DNA from: Mesobacillus persicus
GTDB lineage: Bacteria > Bacillota > Bacilli > Bacillales > Cytobacillaceae
Length of the DNA stretch: 48,300 nucleotides
Direction of reading: 5' to 3'
NCBI RefSeq assembly: GCF_900109925.1
Contig: NZ_FOBW01000025.1
Coordinates: 1 to 48,300, forward strand
Below are positions 34,474 through 43,585 of this stretch, in pieces. The notes beneath the pieces are model-generated. The model saw nothing but the letters and a program-made list of their open reading frames with translations. It searched no databases and was not told the DNA's origin. The translations under genes and the position numbers were made by a program. The first letter of the stretch is position 1, and the number at the start of each line of letters is the position of its first letter.

Positions 34474-34716
34474 ATGACCACATTGAATAAAAAGGGGATT
34501 CATAAAATTGAAGAATACTATTATTGGGTGAGTTTCAAAAGCTCGGTCCCTTTCCCAAAGGAACTAAAAGAAAGGCTTATAGAGGGATACGGGGAGGGTC
34601 TCTTCCTTATAGCTGGACCGATAAAGATATTTATAGGATCTAGAAAGATAATCTCAAATACATCAGTAACCACTCTAAGAAATTATTCAATAATCAAAGC
34701 CCTACAAGATGCCTAA
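34474..34716 (+). CDS. Hypothetical 80-aa protein, weak
   Basis: A frame starting at ATG 34474 after a weak AGGTG ribosome site, 44 bp after the MFS gene. The protein is mixed alpha/beta (MTTLNKKGIHKIEEYYYW) with no known motif. Its last codons form the left arm of the terminator at 34697-34740. It may be a real small protein or non-coding leader to that terminator. Confidence 0.35.
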   Translation: MTTLNKKGIHKIEEYYYWVSFKSSVPFPKELKERLIEGYGEGLFLIAGPIKIFIGSRKIISNTSVTTLRNYSIIKALQDA

Positions 34717-34740
34717 ATCGGTAATCTGTAGGGCTTTTCT
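34697..34740 (+). terminator. Terminator after the MFS transporter gene
   Basis: AAGCCCTACA (34697-34706) pairs perfectly with TGTAGGGCTT (34727-34736), followed by TTCT. Confidence 0.8.
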
Positions 34741-34889
34741 ATTCATTGGAAAATGTGTTGGCGTAGCCTGGAAACCCTTGGCGAACAGTGGTAAAAAAGA
34801 TGGCAAGGGTGGTAAAATCTCTTGGCTGTAATCAAAGAATCATTTAACCAGTGGCCTTTTTATTCGTGCCCAGGAATATACTAACTTGT

Positions 34890-34935
34890 AATTCTACAAA
34901 TCTCGACAAAACTCGGGTGGTGACGGCACCGAAAG
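34890..34935. repeat. Family-B extragenic repeat, copy 7
   Basis: ATTCTACAAATCTCGACAAA followed by ACTCGGGTGGTGACGGCACCGAAAG in two pieces of the consensus. One of the best-preserved copies, about 45 bp before the end of the 802-aa gene. Confidence 0.75.
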
Positions 34936-34982
34936 TAATTTTTCCGCAACCCTTCTTTCGGGAGCTGTTCAACTTTTAAAAA

Positions 34983-37391
34983 TCAATTTATTATTTCACC
35001 TTCTTTAGCTACCGCTACTTCATTTAATGAAATAATTTTTTTCTTTAAATCTTCAATTTCATAAGAATACATTAAATCTTGGTTAGGGCTACCATTAACC
35101 ACACTTTCAGCATACTCTATGTACTCTTTTGCCAGTTTCATGTCTTTAGTTCTTTTAAAATGATACAAAGCAACTTCATAATAATACTTTAGCTGCATAT
35201 CAAGTAAATACTTACTGTCTTTATATTCTTTTTCAACGTTTAAGGCTAGTTCATAATACTCTTTCCCTTTTTCCAAAGATACACTTAAATCATGTTTTTC
35301 GTTCCTCAGATACCACGCGCCTAATGTTGCATACGGGAATGATTCCGTATTATATTTTTCAATACATTTCTCAAGTATTTCCTTTATCTCTGCTGTAGTT
35401 ATACCCTCCGTTATTTTATTGTAACAAATTGAATTTAGTTGATTTACAAGTGAAGAATAAACTTTTGAATCTGTATTATTCCCTTCTAAAAAATTATCAA
35501 ACTCAACTGGATGTACAAAAAGAATATCTGCGTTTAATTCCTCAGTATCTTCAGTTATGAATGCCTTATATGCCATGTATTTGTAATATTCTCTTCTATC
35601 AGCTAATTCATTTTCCTCCTCATCACTTACTACAATTGTTAAGAATCCTTCGTTTAAATCACCTTTCTTGACCTTCTCCATACCTGATCTAGTCCATGGA
35701 TAGAAGATAGATGAATGTTGAGGAAAATAAAGTACATTAACTATTAATGTAAAATCACCTATCACTATAAAATTAGGACCAAATGGAATACGAAAATAGT
35801 CTGCAATCTTTTCTACCGTTTCCATCTTGATTTTATTAACTCTATTTAGTAATGATTGACCCATATTAAACAATGTTGAAGAATTAATTTGTTTATATGA
35901 TTCAGAATATATAGGAAGAGAGGATATCAAAATTGGTTCATACACATTATCAGTAAAAATTTTAAAGTTCTTTTTCAACATATGGATAAATTCCTTAAAG
36001 TTACTTACTATATCAGTAGATATTAAGAGGTTATCTTTACTTTCGTTTGTCAACCAAACAGTCCATCTACCATCATCATTAATAAATATATTTAGGGGTT
36101 TTGAAGCTGGATTTTCATTTTTATAAACAAACAAATTCCCTTCATTAGTAACTCTATCAGTTAAATTAAGGATATTAATTATCAGATCCTTGTCAAAATT
36201 ATAATCTAAATGTACTGCTGATAAAAAAGTGTGATAATTGGTTTTGCTTTTTATTTCCTTAGGAAAGGTGGCCCTAGTCTGATAGAAATCTAAATTAACA
36301 TCTAATTCACCGGATACACTATCCTCAATTAGTTCTTCTTGATCCTCTTTTTCTGAAAGTCGTTCACCTTTTTGTTTTTTTTCATTATTTAATCTAAGAA
36401 AAACTGCACGTGTTGATGCTAGAAGGAAGCTCATTTCTCTTGTTGAAGTTTTAACCTCAAAATCAAAATCATAATCCGCAGTTTGTCTTAACCAATATAA
36501 TCGTAGGGTTAAAACAATAATTAAATATTTAACTTTTTTCTTTGGAGTATCTTCCTCAATATACTTTGCTAGTGCATCTGCAATTGCAGCCTCAACTTGT
36601 AATTCCTGAGTTTGCTCTTCCTTCTTTAATTCCCTAAAGCTCTCTACCTTCTTCAAGCAGTACTCTAGCGTCTGTTCATTTAATGCATGTAAATCAAACA
36701 AATTCTTACTTAAAAATAAAACATATGGCAATATCTCATCCATCAAATCATTATCAAAATCACATATATAATTAAGTATTTTAAAGGGATCCACTGTTCC
36801 ACTCTTATTAATACAAAGATTATCTCTATAATTTTCTCTATTGATAGCAGTATTCAATGAATTCTCAGATATAAATTTATAATAAATAGCACTTGTAAAG
36901 TGCCCTAGTTCTTTAACACTTACATCATTGTCGTCTATTTTGAGTACATCATTAAAGTAATGGTACATCTTTCCATTGAAGAATTTATGAAGGGAATAAT
37001 ACAGCAAACTTGCTGATGTTCTTAATTCCCCAGAGATTAGTGAACAAATTGACAATTCCAAATTCTCTTTTGAAGTATTATCATATACTGAGGCTCTTCT
37101 AGATACAATTTTATATACTCTTTTCTTTATAAGCTCCAATTCGCCATCTTCGTTAATAGGAGGATAAAATGATATATACCTTTTTGTAATTTCTAAGGAC
37201 TTAAGTTTTTCTTCGTTAACCAATTTAATGGATTTGTCTCTCATTACCTGATTAATATTTTTAATGTCTTGATTATATTCATCCTTAAATTCGTTTATAA
37301 GTGAAAAAAACATTTTAGCACTTAAATCAAAATCAAATGAGAATCTTGTAGTTCCAGTAACCTCTTTTGGTTTTAAATAAAACTTTTCCAT
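34983..37391 (-). CDS. Large protein of unknown function with TPR-like C-terminus
   Basis: I choose the ATG complementary to 37389-37391 because AGGGTGG stands five bases upstream; this gives 802 aa. The protein is acidic/lysine-rich with no signal peptide, no clear membrane helix and no P-loop. Residues about 1-330 are mostly helical and the middle (about 380-600) is mixed alpha/beta. Residues about 690-790 have helical pairs of TPR spacing (YATLGAWYLRNEK, GKEYYELALNVEKEY, KYYYEVALYHFKRTKDM). I do not recognise the family. It is a lone gene between a family-B repeat and the decayed comM, and its high A+T composition differs from its neighbours. A defence or stress sensor role is possible but unsupported. 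Confidence 0.6.
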   Translation of the reverse strand: MEKFYLKPKEVTGTTRFSFDFDLSAKMFFSLINEFKDEYNQDIKNINQVMRDKSIKLVNEEKLKSLEITKRYISFYPPINEDGELELIKKRVYKIVSRRASVYDNTSKENLELSICSLISGELRTSASLLYYSLHKFFNGKMYHYFNDVLKIDDNDVSVKELGHFTSAIYYKFISENSLNTAINRENYRDNLCINKSGTVDPFKILNYICDFDNDLMDEILPYVLFLSKNLFDLHALNEQTLEYCLKKVESFRELKKEEQTQELQVEAAIADALAKYIEEDTPKKKVKYLIIVLTLRLYWLRQTADYDFDFEVKTSTREMSFLLASTRAVFLRLNNEKKQKGERLSEKEDQEELIEDSVSGELDVNLDFYQTRATFPKEIKSKTNYHTFLSAVHLDYNFDKDLIINILNLTDRVTNEGNLFVYKNENPASKPLNIFINDDGRWTVWLTNESKDNLLISTDIVSNFKEFIHMLKKNFKIFTDNVYEPILISSLPIYSESYKQINSSTLFNMGQSLLNRVNKIKMETVEKIADYFRIPFGPNFIVIGDFTLIVNVLYFPQHSSIFYPWTRSGMEKVKKGDLNEGFLTIVVSDEEENELADRREYYKYMAYKAFITEDTEELNADILFVHPVEFDNFLEGNNTDSKVYSSLVNQLNSICYNKITEGITTAEIKEILEKCIEKYNTESFPYATLGAWYLRNEKHDLSVSLEKGKEYYELALNVEKEYKDSKYLLDMQLKYYYEVALYHFKRTKDMKLAKEYIEYAESVVNGSPNQDLMYSYEIEDLKKKIISLNEVAVAKEGEIIN

Positions 37392-37539
37392 AGTTTCCAC
37401 CCTATACATTTTTTACTAATTATATCAACTTAATATTATTTATGTCACGGCCTTTTGCCTATTATTGTATTTTTACAAGTATTAGAAGCATGAACTTACT
37501 TATGGTCGGTAAGTGAGGCGACCTAGTACCTGATATTGG

Positions 37540-38311
37540 TTACCGTGTAATCATCTCGAATTCCAGGGTGGTGGCCAGTAACTTTTCAAATGGTACGTTT
37601 ACATTGCAAATTTGTTCTTGAAAACGCTCATACTGCCGTTCCCGAGCCTTTTCTACCTCTTTACGAAAATTAGAAGATGGTTGTGACTTTAAGGGTCAAT
37701 CCAAGTTTACTGACTGTAACGGTAGTAAAATATCAATCCGATCATAGAGCGGACCGGCAATATGATTCCGGTAGGATTTAACCTGGTTTGTAGTACAGTT
37801 GCAATAATAAGTGTTAGACCCAAGATATCCGTATGGACAAGGGTTCATTGCTGCAATGAGGATAAAAGAAGCGGGATAGGTATCGGTTGAGTGCACATGA
37901 CTAATCGTAATCTTCCCTGTTTCAAGAGGTTGTCTTAGCATATCTAATATTTTTCGAGAACTCTGCCATTTCATCAAGGAACAAAACACCACGATGGGCC
38001 AATGAGATTTCCCCAGGCTTTGGAATAGAACCACCGCCAATGATAGCAACTGCAGAGGCCATCGCCAAGTCAAAAAAAGGACCATTTTTCTTTTGCTCCG
38101 AAGGCGACAAGTTAACCACAATCTTTTGGTCGGTCACATCACATTTCTGTGCCCGTATCGCCGACAAAACCCGCTCCTTCGACTCCTTCACACATGCATC
38201 TGGCAGCCCGACAATCACCATCGACTCCGTTCCCGGCGAAACATCCACCTCCACCTGAACACGATAGCCCTCCAACCCCTTCAGGCCAATGCTCAAAACT
38301 TTAACAGTCAT
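37540..38311 (-). pseudogene. comM/yifB pseudogene with internal deletion
   Basis: It starts properly (AAGGAG, then ATG at 38311, [20 protein letters not shown]) and matches the intact ComM at 41728-43263 to about residue 85. It then jumps in frame from FDLAMA to [20 protein letters not shown], losing about 190 residues including the Walker A loop. A frameshift near 37950 separates it from [20 protein letters not shown]. After a stop at 37696, further homology continues (RKEVEKARERQYERFQEQIC) to about 37540. Several independent lesions show it is dead. Confidence 0.88.
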
Positions 38312-38858
38312 AAACAAAGCTCCTTGTAAAATAAAAAAACGTCAAACACAGCATTAATTGGAATATATCCCTTATTTTTAAACTAGAAAAAAATGATAAA
38401 ACAAAAGAGTGGTGAAAAGAAGATAAACAGAAGAATAATCCGGAGCTACAACATTATATTCAACAAACAAAACGAAAATCCTGCCCAACGATTCTCAACA
38501 AATTTTAAAAAAATAAAACTCTGTAAGCTAGCTCCCACAGAGTATAACAACATAAATGTGAAACAATTCGTGAAACAAGATTTTTCGAAATGTCACTGTG
38601 ACTGAAACCCTTGCATTTAACAACGATAGAACCAGAATACTTCAACCACCCTCCCACTATCCAGTTGCATCCCCATTCAAATGCTCTCACTACTTAATAT
38701 CTACAGATCTTTAGCGTTCACAAGGCAATAAAATAAATGGGAATAAGTTACTTGCCCATCTTCCCTCCATTCACAAAACTTTAACATCCTCCTCCATCCC
38801 TCCCTGTCCTTTTCACTCTTTCCTTTCTATCTAAAGAGTGAAAGGGTGGTGCATTTGC
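38312..38858. other. Intergenic region between comM remnant and winged-helix gene
   Basis: A divergent promoter region, A+T-rich. It holds a 22-bp short repeat (TCTTTAGCG...CAAGGCAAT, 38708-38729) shared with 19887-19908. Open frames on both strands lack ribosome sites and are not called. Confidence 0.4.
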
Positions 38859-39629
38859 ATGAATTTAAAAACAGGAAGTATAGATCAGTTTAAGGAGTAT
38901 TCGAAGTTTAGTAGTTTAAAGGAGTTCAACACACATTTTGAGATGTGGATGTCCAAATCGAAGGATGAGTTGTCTAAGGGGGAGCTTGTGGCATTGAAGC
39001 GATTAGTTCGTTTTTCTGCAAAGCTCCCTGGCGTCAGCAATGCGAAGATTGGCACGATGCTAAAAGCGATTCATGAAGAATACAACGGCAACGGAATCTC
39101 TCGGTCTACCTTTAAAAGAATGATACTGAAAGCCACTGCACTGGGGATTTTAACGGTTCATGAAACAGAACGAAAGAACGGCTCACAGTCTAGTAATCTC
39201 TATGTGTTCAATCGTTTTCCTCAAAGTGAACCACCTAAAGCCAAACAAATGAACCACCAATATAAAGCTAGTATTCCTTCTAAAACAAACAATAAAGATA
39301 TAAAAGAACGTAAAGAAACCTGTCTAGATTATACCTACACAAGTAATCGAGTTCCAAAACCTTTTATCGATCTATTGAAGTACTTTTTTCCTATGGCCAA
39401 AACCATTGAAGAGTTTTGGAACATGACCATGATCGCGGTCAATAAAACAAAATTCACCCTTGATTCCAGTACAATTCTTGAAATCGCCATTCAATCTTTT
39501 AAACAGCTGATTGGTAAAATGAAGTCGTCTACCTCAGTAAAAAACCAGTTTGCGTATTACTATGGCATTCTCAATAAAAAGCTGGCGAGACATATCCATG
39601 AGCTGTTCGGCAACTGGTTATATTCATAA
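38859..39629 (+). CDS. Winged-helix DNA-binding protein, replication-type
   Basis: The start is ATG 38859, after the ribosome site AAAGGGTGGTG (38841-38851); the GTG at 38838 precedes that site. The 256-aa protein has an N-terminal helical part. A winged-helix region follows (about 45-120): LSKGELVALKRLVRFSAKLP, NAKIGTMLKAIHEEYNG, ISRSTFKRMILKATALGILT and LYVFNRFP. After a Lys-rich linker, a helical C-terminal domain (about 165-256) contains VPKPFIDLLKYFFPMAKTIE and NQFAYYYGILNKKL. The two-domain order (wHTH, linker, helical domain) is like the 317-aa protein at 30257, but the sequences differ. It probably binds DNA; the target is not known. Confidence 0.65.
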   Translation: MNLKTGSIDQFKEYSKFSSLKEFNTHFEMWMSKSKDELSKGELVALKRLVRFSAKLPGVSNAKIGTMLKAIHEEYNGNGISRSTFKRMILKATALGILTVHETERKNGSQSSNLYVFNRFPQSEPPKAKQMNHQYKASIPSKTNNKDIKERKETCLDYTYTSNRVPKPFIDLLKYFFPMAKTIEEFWNMTMIAVNKTKFTLDSSTILEIAIQSFKQLIGKMKSSTSVKNQFAYYYGILNKKLARHIHELFGNWLYS

Positions 39630-39786
39630 GCAATCGGACAGTCACCTGTTACCATAGCAACCCATGAACACATGATTCATCAGTTCGTCATCCCTCCACC
39701 TAAAATGATACGCAAATACGTACCACCTTCAGATTTTCTATATGATAGTTTTTCTATATAGTCTATTTGATTGGATGTAGAGAGCG

Positions 39787-40014
39787 ATGGGAAAAGATGT
39801 GCAGGTTTTCATTTATGAGTTGATGGAATCACGTGGGATTTCTTCCATTAGAGAGTTAGGCAGATTAACAGATATTCGGCATGCAGCTCTCATTGAATTG
39901 GCCAATCAAAAGAGACAAAATATTAATTTCACCCATATCAAGAAGCTAGCCGAAACCCTTAACATCTCTGATATGAATGAAATTATGAGGATTATCGATA
40001 CAAAGGACAAGTAA
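39787..40014 (+). CDS. XRE-family regulator
   Basis: A 75-aa protein with a Cro/CI helix-turn-helix: FIYELMESRGISSIRELGRL, TDIRHAALIELANQKRQN and FTHIKKLAETLNI. AGAGAGCG precedes the ATG, a weak ribosome site. It lies between the winged-helix gene and the ComK-like gene on the same strand and is the positional equivalent of the truncated XRE gene at 29219. Likely a transcription regulator of the cassette. Confidence 0.75.
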   Translation: MGKDVQVFIYELMESRGISSIRELGRLTDIRHAALIELANQKRQNINFTHIKKLAETLNISDMNEIMRIIDTKDK

Positions 40015-40245
40015 TCCTAAACAACACCACTTCACTCAATGGTCCTTGCTTCGACAACCTACCTCTTCCCATATAAGAGCTTTATCAAGGAACACAAGTT
40101 TTTTCTAAGAAAGCAACTGATCAAGTCACCACAGAATACACCTCATCTCAAGCTCAATCTACACTCCTATTTTCACTATTTTTAAAAGCGCTTACATTTG
40201 TTTGTTCAATACTAAACATAATTCAACTAAAAGGAGTCGAACCAC

Positions 40246-40767
40246 TTGTTCATTGAAAAAGACTATATCATCACTCCGCAATTCCACTACATGAGGGGCC
40301 ATTATGACCGCTTTGGGAAGCTATGCACCCAAGTCACAGAAACCAATCGGACATTCATTGTCGATAAATCCCCAATGGAAGTCCTTAATGATAGTATTAG
40401 AGCCATTGGCTTCAATCTAAGAGGAGCACTCGAGACATCCAAATGGCTGCTTGGTGATGTCCATATGTGTCCAATCATGGTCAATCCAATCCACCAAATC
40501 GTCTTGTTCCCTACCCGTTCTCCCAAACACGAAGACACCATTTGGTTAAATCCCAATCCGATAAAAAGAACAACCAGCATCAACCGAAAGACTCTCATTA
40601 CATACAATAACAACACCACACTCATCGTCCCAGTTAGACTATCATCCTTCAATACAAAACTAATAACCGCCGAACAGTTAAGAGATATGACCGTCGAGTC
40701 AGCAAATAAACCTTTTACATTTGTACTTCAACCTATCAAAAGACGCGGGGTAAAAGATAAGAGATAG
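40246..40767 (+). CDS. ComK-like competence regulator, copy B
   Basis: A 173-aa protein starting at TTG 40246, with AAAAGGAGT upstream, exactly as in copy A. It is clearly paralogous to copy A along its full length: HYDRFGKLCTQVTE, GFNLRGALETSK, HMCPIMVNPIHQIVLFPT, EDTIWLNP and VRLSSFNTKLITAEQL. The ComK core (DNA-binding activator of competence promoters) is kept. A K-box (AAAA-N5-TTTT pair) was looked for around the cassette promoters and not found. The rare TTG start, kept in both copies, may limit expression. It is followed by a region similar to that after the remnant at 47563. Confidence 0.8.
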   Translation: MFIEKDYIITPQFHYMRGHYDRFGKLCTQVTETNRTFIVDKSPMEVLNDSIRAIGFNLRGALETSKWLLGDVHMCPIMVNPIHQIVLFPTRSPKHEDTIWLNPNPIKRTTSINRKTLITYNNNTTLIVPVRLSSFNTKLITAEQLRDMTVESANKPFTFVLQPIKRRGVKDKR

Positions 40768-41179
40768 AGGAATATAAGAAGGAGTGCTTTTTGTTATTAA
40801 CAAAGAGCCTCCCCTCCTATAATTCTTTAATTTATGGAAAACTGTTGATTCTAATTTATCGTTTACAGAAACCCTTCTCTTTCTAATTGTTAATATCGTT
40901 CTATAATGTCCTGAAATTGACGTTATTAATTGTCCCAGAAACTGACGGATTCACTGTCCAACATGAAGAGGAAGCAGCCCTTTGCTTCCCCAATAACTCG
41001 GGTGGTGACAGTGGATTGCGCCTGAATCCGGAGATTCCGAGCCTATATAAATCATTCTAAAAACAGGAAGAATTAATTCTAGCAAGGAACGTAGAGCAAG
41101 AAAAAATGAAATATTCATAATGGCTAAAGACAAAATGGACGATACGTTCCCATGCCGTTTTATGATATATATCTTGCCG
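40768..41179. repeat. Intergenic region with family-A and family-B repeats
   Basis: A GTCCC...GGAC-type fragment (about 40931-40970) is followed by a family-B element (AATAACTCGGGTGGTGACAG, 40990-41020). No gene is recognised. The region just after the ComK-like stop has a GAGTGCTTTTTGTT segment also found after the 47563 remnant. Confidence 0.5.
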
Positions 41180-41728
41180 TCACTGTGACGACAAACTCCC
41201 ACAATACTTCTCCCGCTTCTCCCCCATCGACCCCTCATAATAATCTAAAAGACGGTTAACGTTCAGAAAACTAGGTGGAATAGATTGAGGGTACCTGTAT
41301 AAATAATAACTACTCCAAGGATAATACTCTGGTTGCTTGACCATTCTTGCCGCAACGGGATTCAAATGGATATAGCGACTGACCTCGAGCATGCCTTCTT
41401 TGTCGTCAATCAACTTGTCATAAAACCGTTTCTCAAACACATGTCCTGTTATACGATATTTCGTATTATAGTAGTTTGCATAACGCTTATTCATCAAGGA
41501 CATGATCTTAGAAAGTGGAACCTCTTCTGAACGAATTTGGAGATGGAAGTGGTTTGTCATGAGACAATAGGAGGCAATCTCAAAAGGGTATTTTTCATGA
41601 AGCTGTTGGAGAATGTGGAGAAACGCTTGAAAATCAGTTGTATTTCGAAAGAGCGGATCTCTCCGGTTGCCCCGGCAAACTACATGATAAAATTGGTTGG
41701 GGATAAACGTTCGCTTTACTCGACCCAT
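41180..41728 (-). CDS. RAYT: REP-associated tyrosine transposase (Y1/IS200-like)
   Basis: A 182-aa single-strand DNA transposase of the RAYT group. The HxH metal motif is in MTNHFHLQI (about 57-65), and the catalytic Tyr lies in NKRYANYYNTKYRITG (about 85-100). The typical RAYT tail ISRYIHLNPVAA...YPWSSYYLY is present. RAYTs act on short palindromic REP sequences and are normally single-copy chromosomal genes without terminal repeats. Its ATG shares one base with the comM stop (TAATG), so it is translationally coupled to comM. Two families of REP-like repeats occur in this window. Confidence 0.9.
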   Translation of the reverse strand: MGRVKRTFIPNQFYHVVCRGNRRDPLFRNTTDFQAFLHILQQLHEKYPFEIASYCLMTNHFHLQIRSEEVPLSKIMSLMNKRYANYYNTKYRITGHVFEKRFYDKLIDDKEGMLEVSRYIHLNPVAARMVKQPEYYPWSSYYLYRYPQSIPPSFLNVNRLLDYYEGSMGEKREKYCGSLSSQ

Positions 41729-43263
41729 TATGTTTCCCTCGCTATGCTTTGCTGCTTTTGGACACTCAACCTTCTTAAGCTAAAGGCCTCCCAAATAGAG
41801 CTGTCCGTTATAAACTCCTCTCCTGCCAAATCTGAGATCGTTCGTGCGAGTCTGATGATTTTGATCTGAACGCGATTGCTCCAGTTTTGCTTAGCGGACA
41901 CCTTTGAAAGCATTTTTTGCTGTTCATTAGTTAACGGGCTCTTTTCACTTAGGATTTCAAACGGAACCTTTGCATTGGAGATTTCACTTTGATAGCGCTG
42001 ATACTGGAATTCACGGGCCTCTGCAATCCTCTTCCGTATCACCGCAGAGGATTCTTGTTGTTTCGAAGGTTGCTCTAAATTGATGGACTGTAATGATAGT
42101 AAAATATCAATTCGGTCATACACTGGCCCTGATAATCGATTCCGGTACGCTTGAATTTGCTTAGGCGAACAAGTGCAGTAATGGTTATTGGATCCTAAAT
42201 AGCCACAAGGGCAAGGGTTCATCGCTCCAACCAAAAGAAATGAACTCGGATAGGTCACAGTAGAGTGAGCGCGACTAATTGTTACTTTCCCGGTTTCAAG
42301 CGGCTGTCTAAGCATATCAAGCGTCTTTTTCGTGAACTCCGCAATCTCATCAAGAAACAAAACACCTTTATGTGCAAGCGAAATCTCTCCTGGTCTTGGA
42401 GAAGACCCACCCCCAATAATCGCAACGGAGGAGGCTGAATGATGTGGATGTCGAAAAGGAACACTTTGATGAAATAATCGCTTTTCACCCGCGAGCTGGT
42501 ATAGACTAATCACCTGCAACTGTGCCTTATTGGTTAATGAAGGAAGAATCGATGGAAAAGTTTCTGCAAGTAAGCTTTTGCCACAGCCTGGCGGGCCACT
42601 CATGAGCACATTATGTTCTCCTGCTGCCGCGATTTCCAGTGCTCTTTTTGGATACTCATGGCCAATGACATGACAGAAGTCCTTTTGATATGGTTCTGGA
42701 ATAGAAGGAATAGAATTAGAGGGTTCGTAAGGCGGGAGGAACGAAAGGGAATCTTGACCATCTAAGTGGTGAACAACCTCTTCAATATGATGAACGACAA
42801 TACATTCCAAGTCCTCCATCATATGAATCGGAATGAGCGGATCATGAGGAAAGTAGATTTGCTTGATACCAAGTTCTTTAGCAGACACAATCGCTGGCAG
42901 CATCCCTTCAGCCTTTTCTACCGTTCCATCAAGTGACAAAGCTCCAATAAATGCCGTTTCTCTCGGAATTTCACCTTCAATCACTCCCAGTTCTTTTAAA
43001 GCAGCAATCCCAATGGCCAAGTCAAACAACGGACCGTTTTTCTTCTGCTCCGAAGGCGACAAATTCACCACCACCTTCATGTCGGTGACATCCGCACCAA
43101 AATGACTCAATGCCGCAATCACCCGCTCTCGTGACTCTTTCACAGACGCATCCGGCAAACCCACAATAATCATCGACTCCGTCCCGGGGGAAATCCGAAC
43201 CTCCACTTGCACACGGTAACCCTCAAGCCCCTTAAGACCAACACTGGATACTTTAACCGTCAC
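41728..43263 (-). CDS. comM: ComM/YifB-family Mg-chelatase-like AAA ATPase
   Basis: A 511-aa protein, GTG start with GGAGG seven bases upstream. Domains are in the usual order: N-terminal Lon-protease-like/ChlI fold (1-180, [20 protein letters not shown]), then the AAA+ module with Walker A GPPGCGKS (about 220-227) and Walker B GVLFLDEIAEF (about 300-310). Next come a zinc-type Cys cluster (NPCPCGYLG...YCTC) and the C-terminal Mg_chelatase domain (about 410-505, VQIKIIRLARTISDLAG). In Gram-negative bacteria ComM is a branch-migration helicase that aids integration of transforming DNA. A paralogous decayed copy lies at 37540-38311. Confidence 0.9.
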   Translation of the reverse strand: MTVKVSSVGLKGLEGYRVQVEVRISPGTESMIIVGLPDASVKESRERVIAALSHFGADVTDMKVVVNLSPSEQKKNGPLFDLAIGIAALKELGVIEGEIPRETAFIGALSLDGTVEKAEGMLPAIVSAKELGIKQIYFPHDPLIPIHMMEDLECIVVHHIEEVVHHLDGQDSLSFLPPYEPSNSIPSIPEPYQKDFCHVIGHEYPKRALEIAAAGEHNVLMSGPPGCGKSLLAETFPSILPSLTNKAQLQVISLYQLAGEKRLFHQSVPFRHPHHSASSVAIIGGGSSPRPGEISLAHKGVLFLDEIAEFTKKTLDMLRQPLETGKVTISRAHSTVTYPSSFLLVGAMNPCPCGYLGSNNHYCTCSPKQIQAYRNRLSGPVYDRIDILLSLQSINLEQPSKQQESSAVIRKRIAEAREFQYQRYQSEISNAKVPFEILSEKSPLTNEQQKMLSKVSAKQNWSNRVQIKIIRLARTISDLAGEEFITDSSIWEAFSLRRLSVQKQQSIARET

Positions 43264-43585
43264 AAAAAAACCTCCAAGCTTATTTAGTTTTCATTACAAA
43301 GGGAAAGAACAATTTAATGTAATACGACAGGATAAAAAAGAGGAAACACGAATGGATGGAGTGTAAGAAGACCAGCAATTAGAAAATGGAACTGGTTAAC
43401 CTACTTGATTTATCGATTCGACATATATACACAAATTCCTTCAAGCCTTTATAATTTTTTTTTGAGTAGAGCAGAAGAAAGAAGAATCGAGGTTCGACAG
43501 TGGACTGATCCCCATCAATCGTTCTTATGATTGCGTAGTCACGTTATTCCCTTGGCCTCCCCTTCTCGTTAGGAATAAATTGCTG
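43264..43585. other. Upstream region of comM
   Basis: No gene is seen. It holds the presumed comM promoter (minus strand) and a short ATCGAGGTTCGACAGTGGAC segment (43487-43506), which is a degenerate family-B element. Confidence 0.4.

Noticed and set aside
37500-38300. Two separate comM-like genes
   Set aside because: Alignment with the intact copy shows one gene with an internal deletion, a frameshift and a stop.
40246-43263. ComK boxes (AAAA-N5-TTTT pairs) in front of the ComK-like and comM genes
   Set aside because: No convincing paired box was found upstream of the ComK-like copies or comM.
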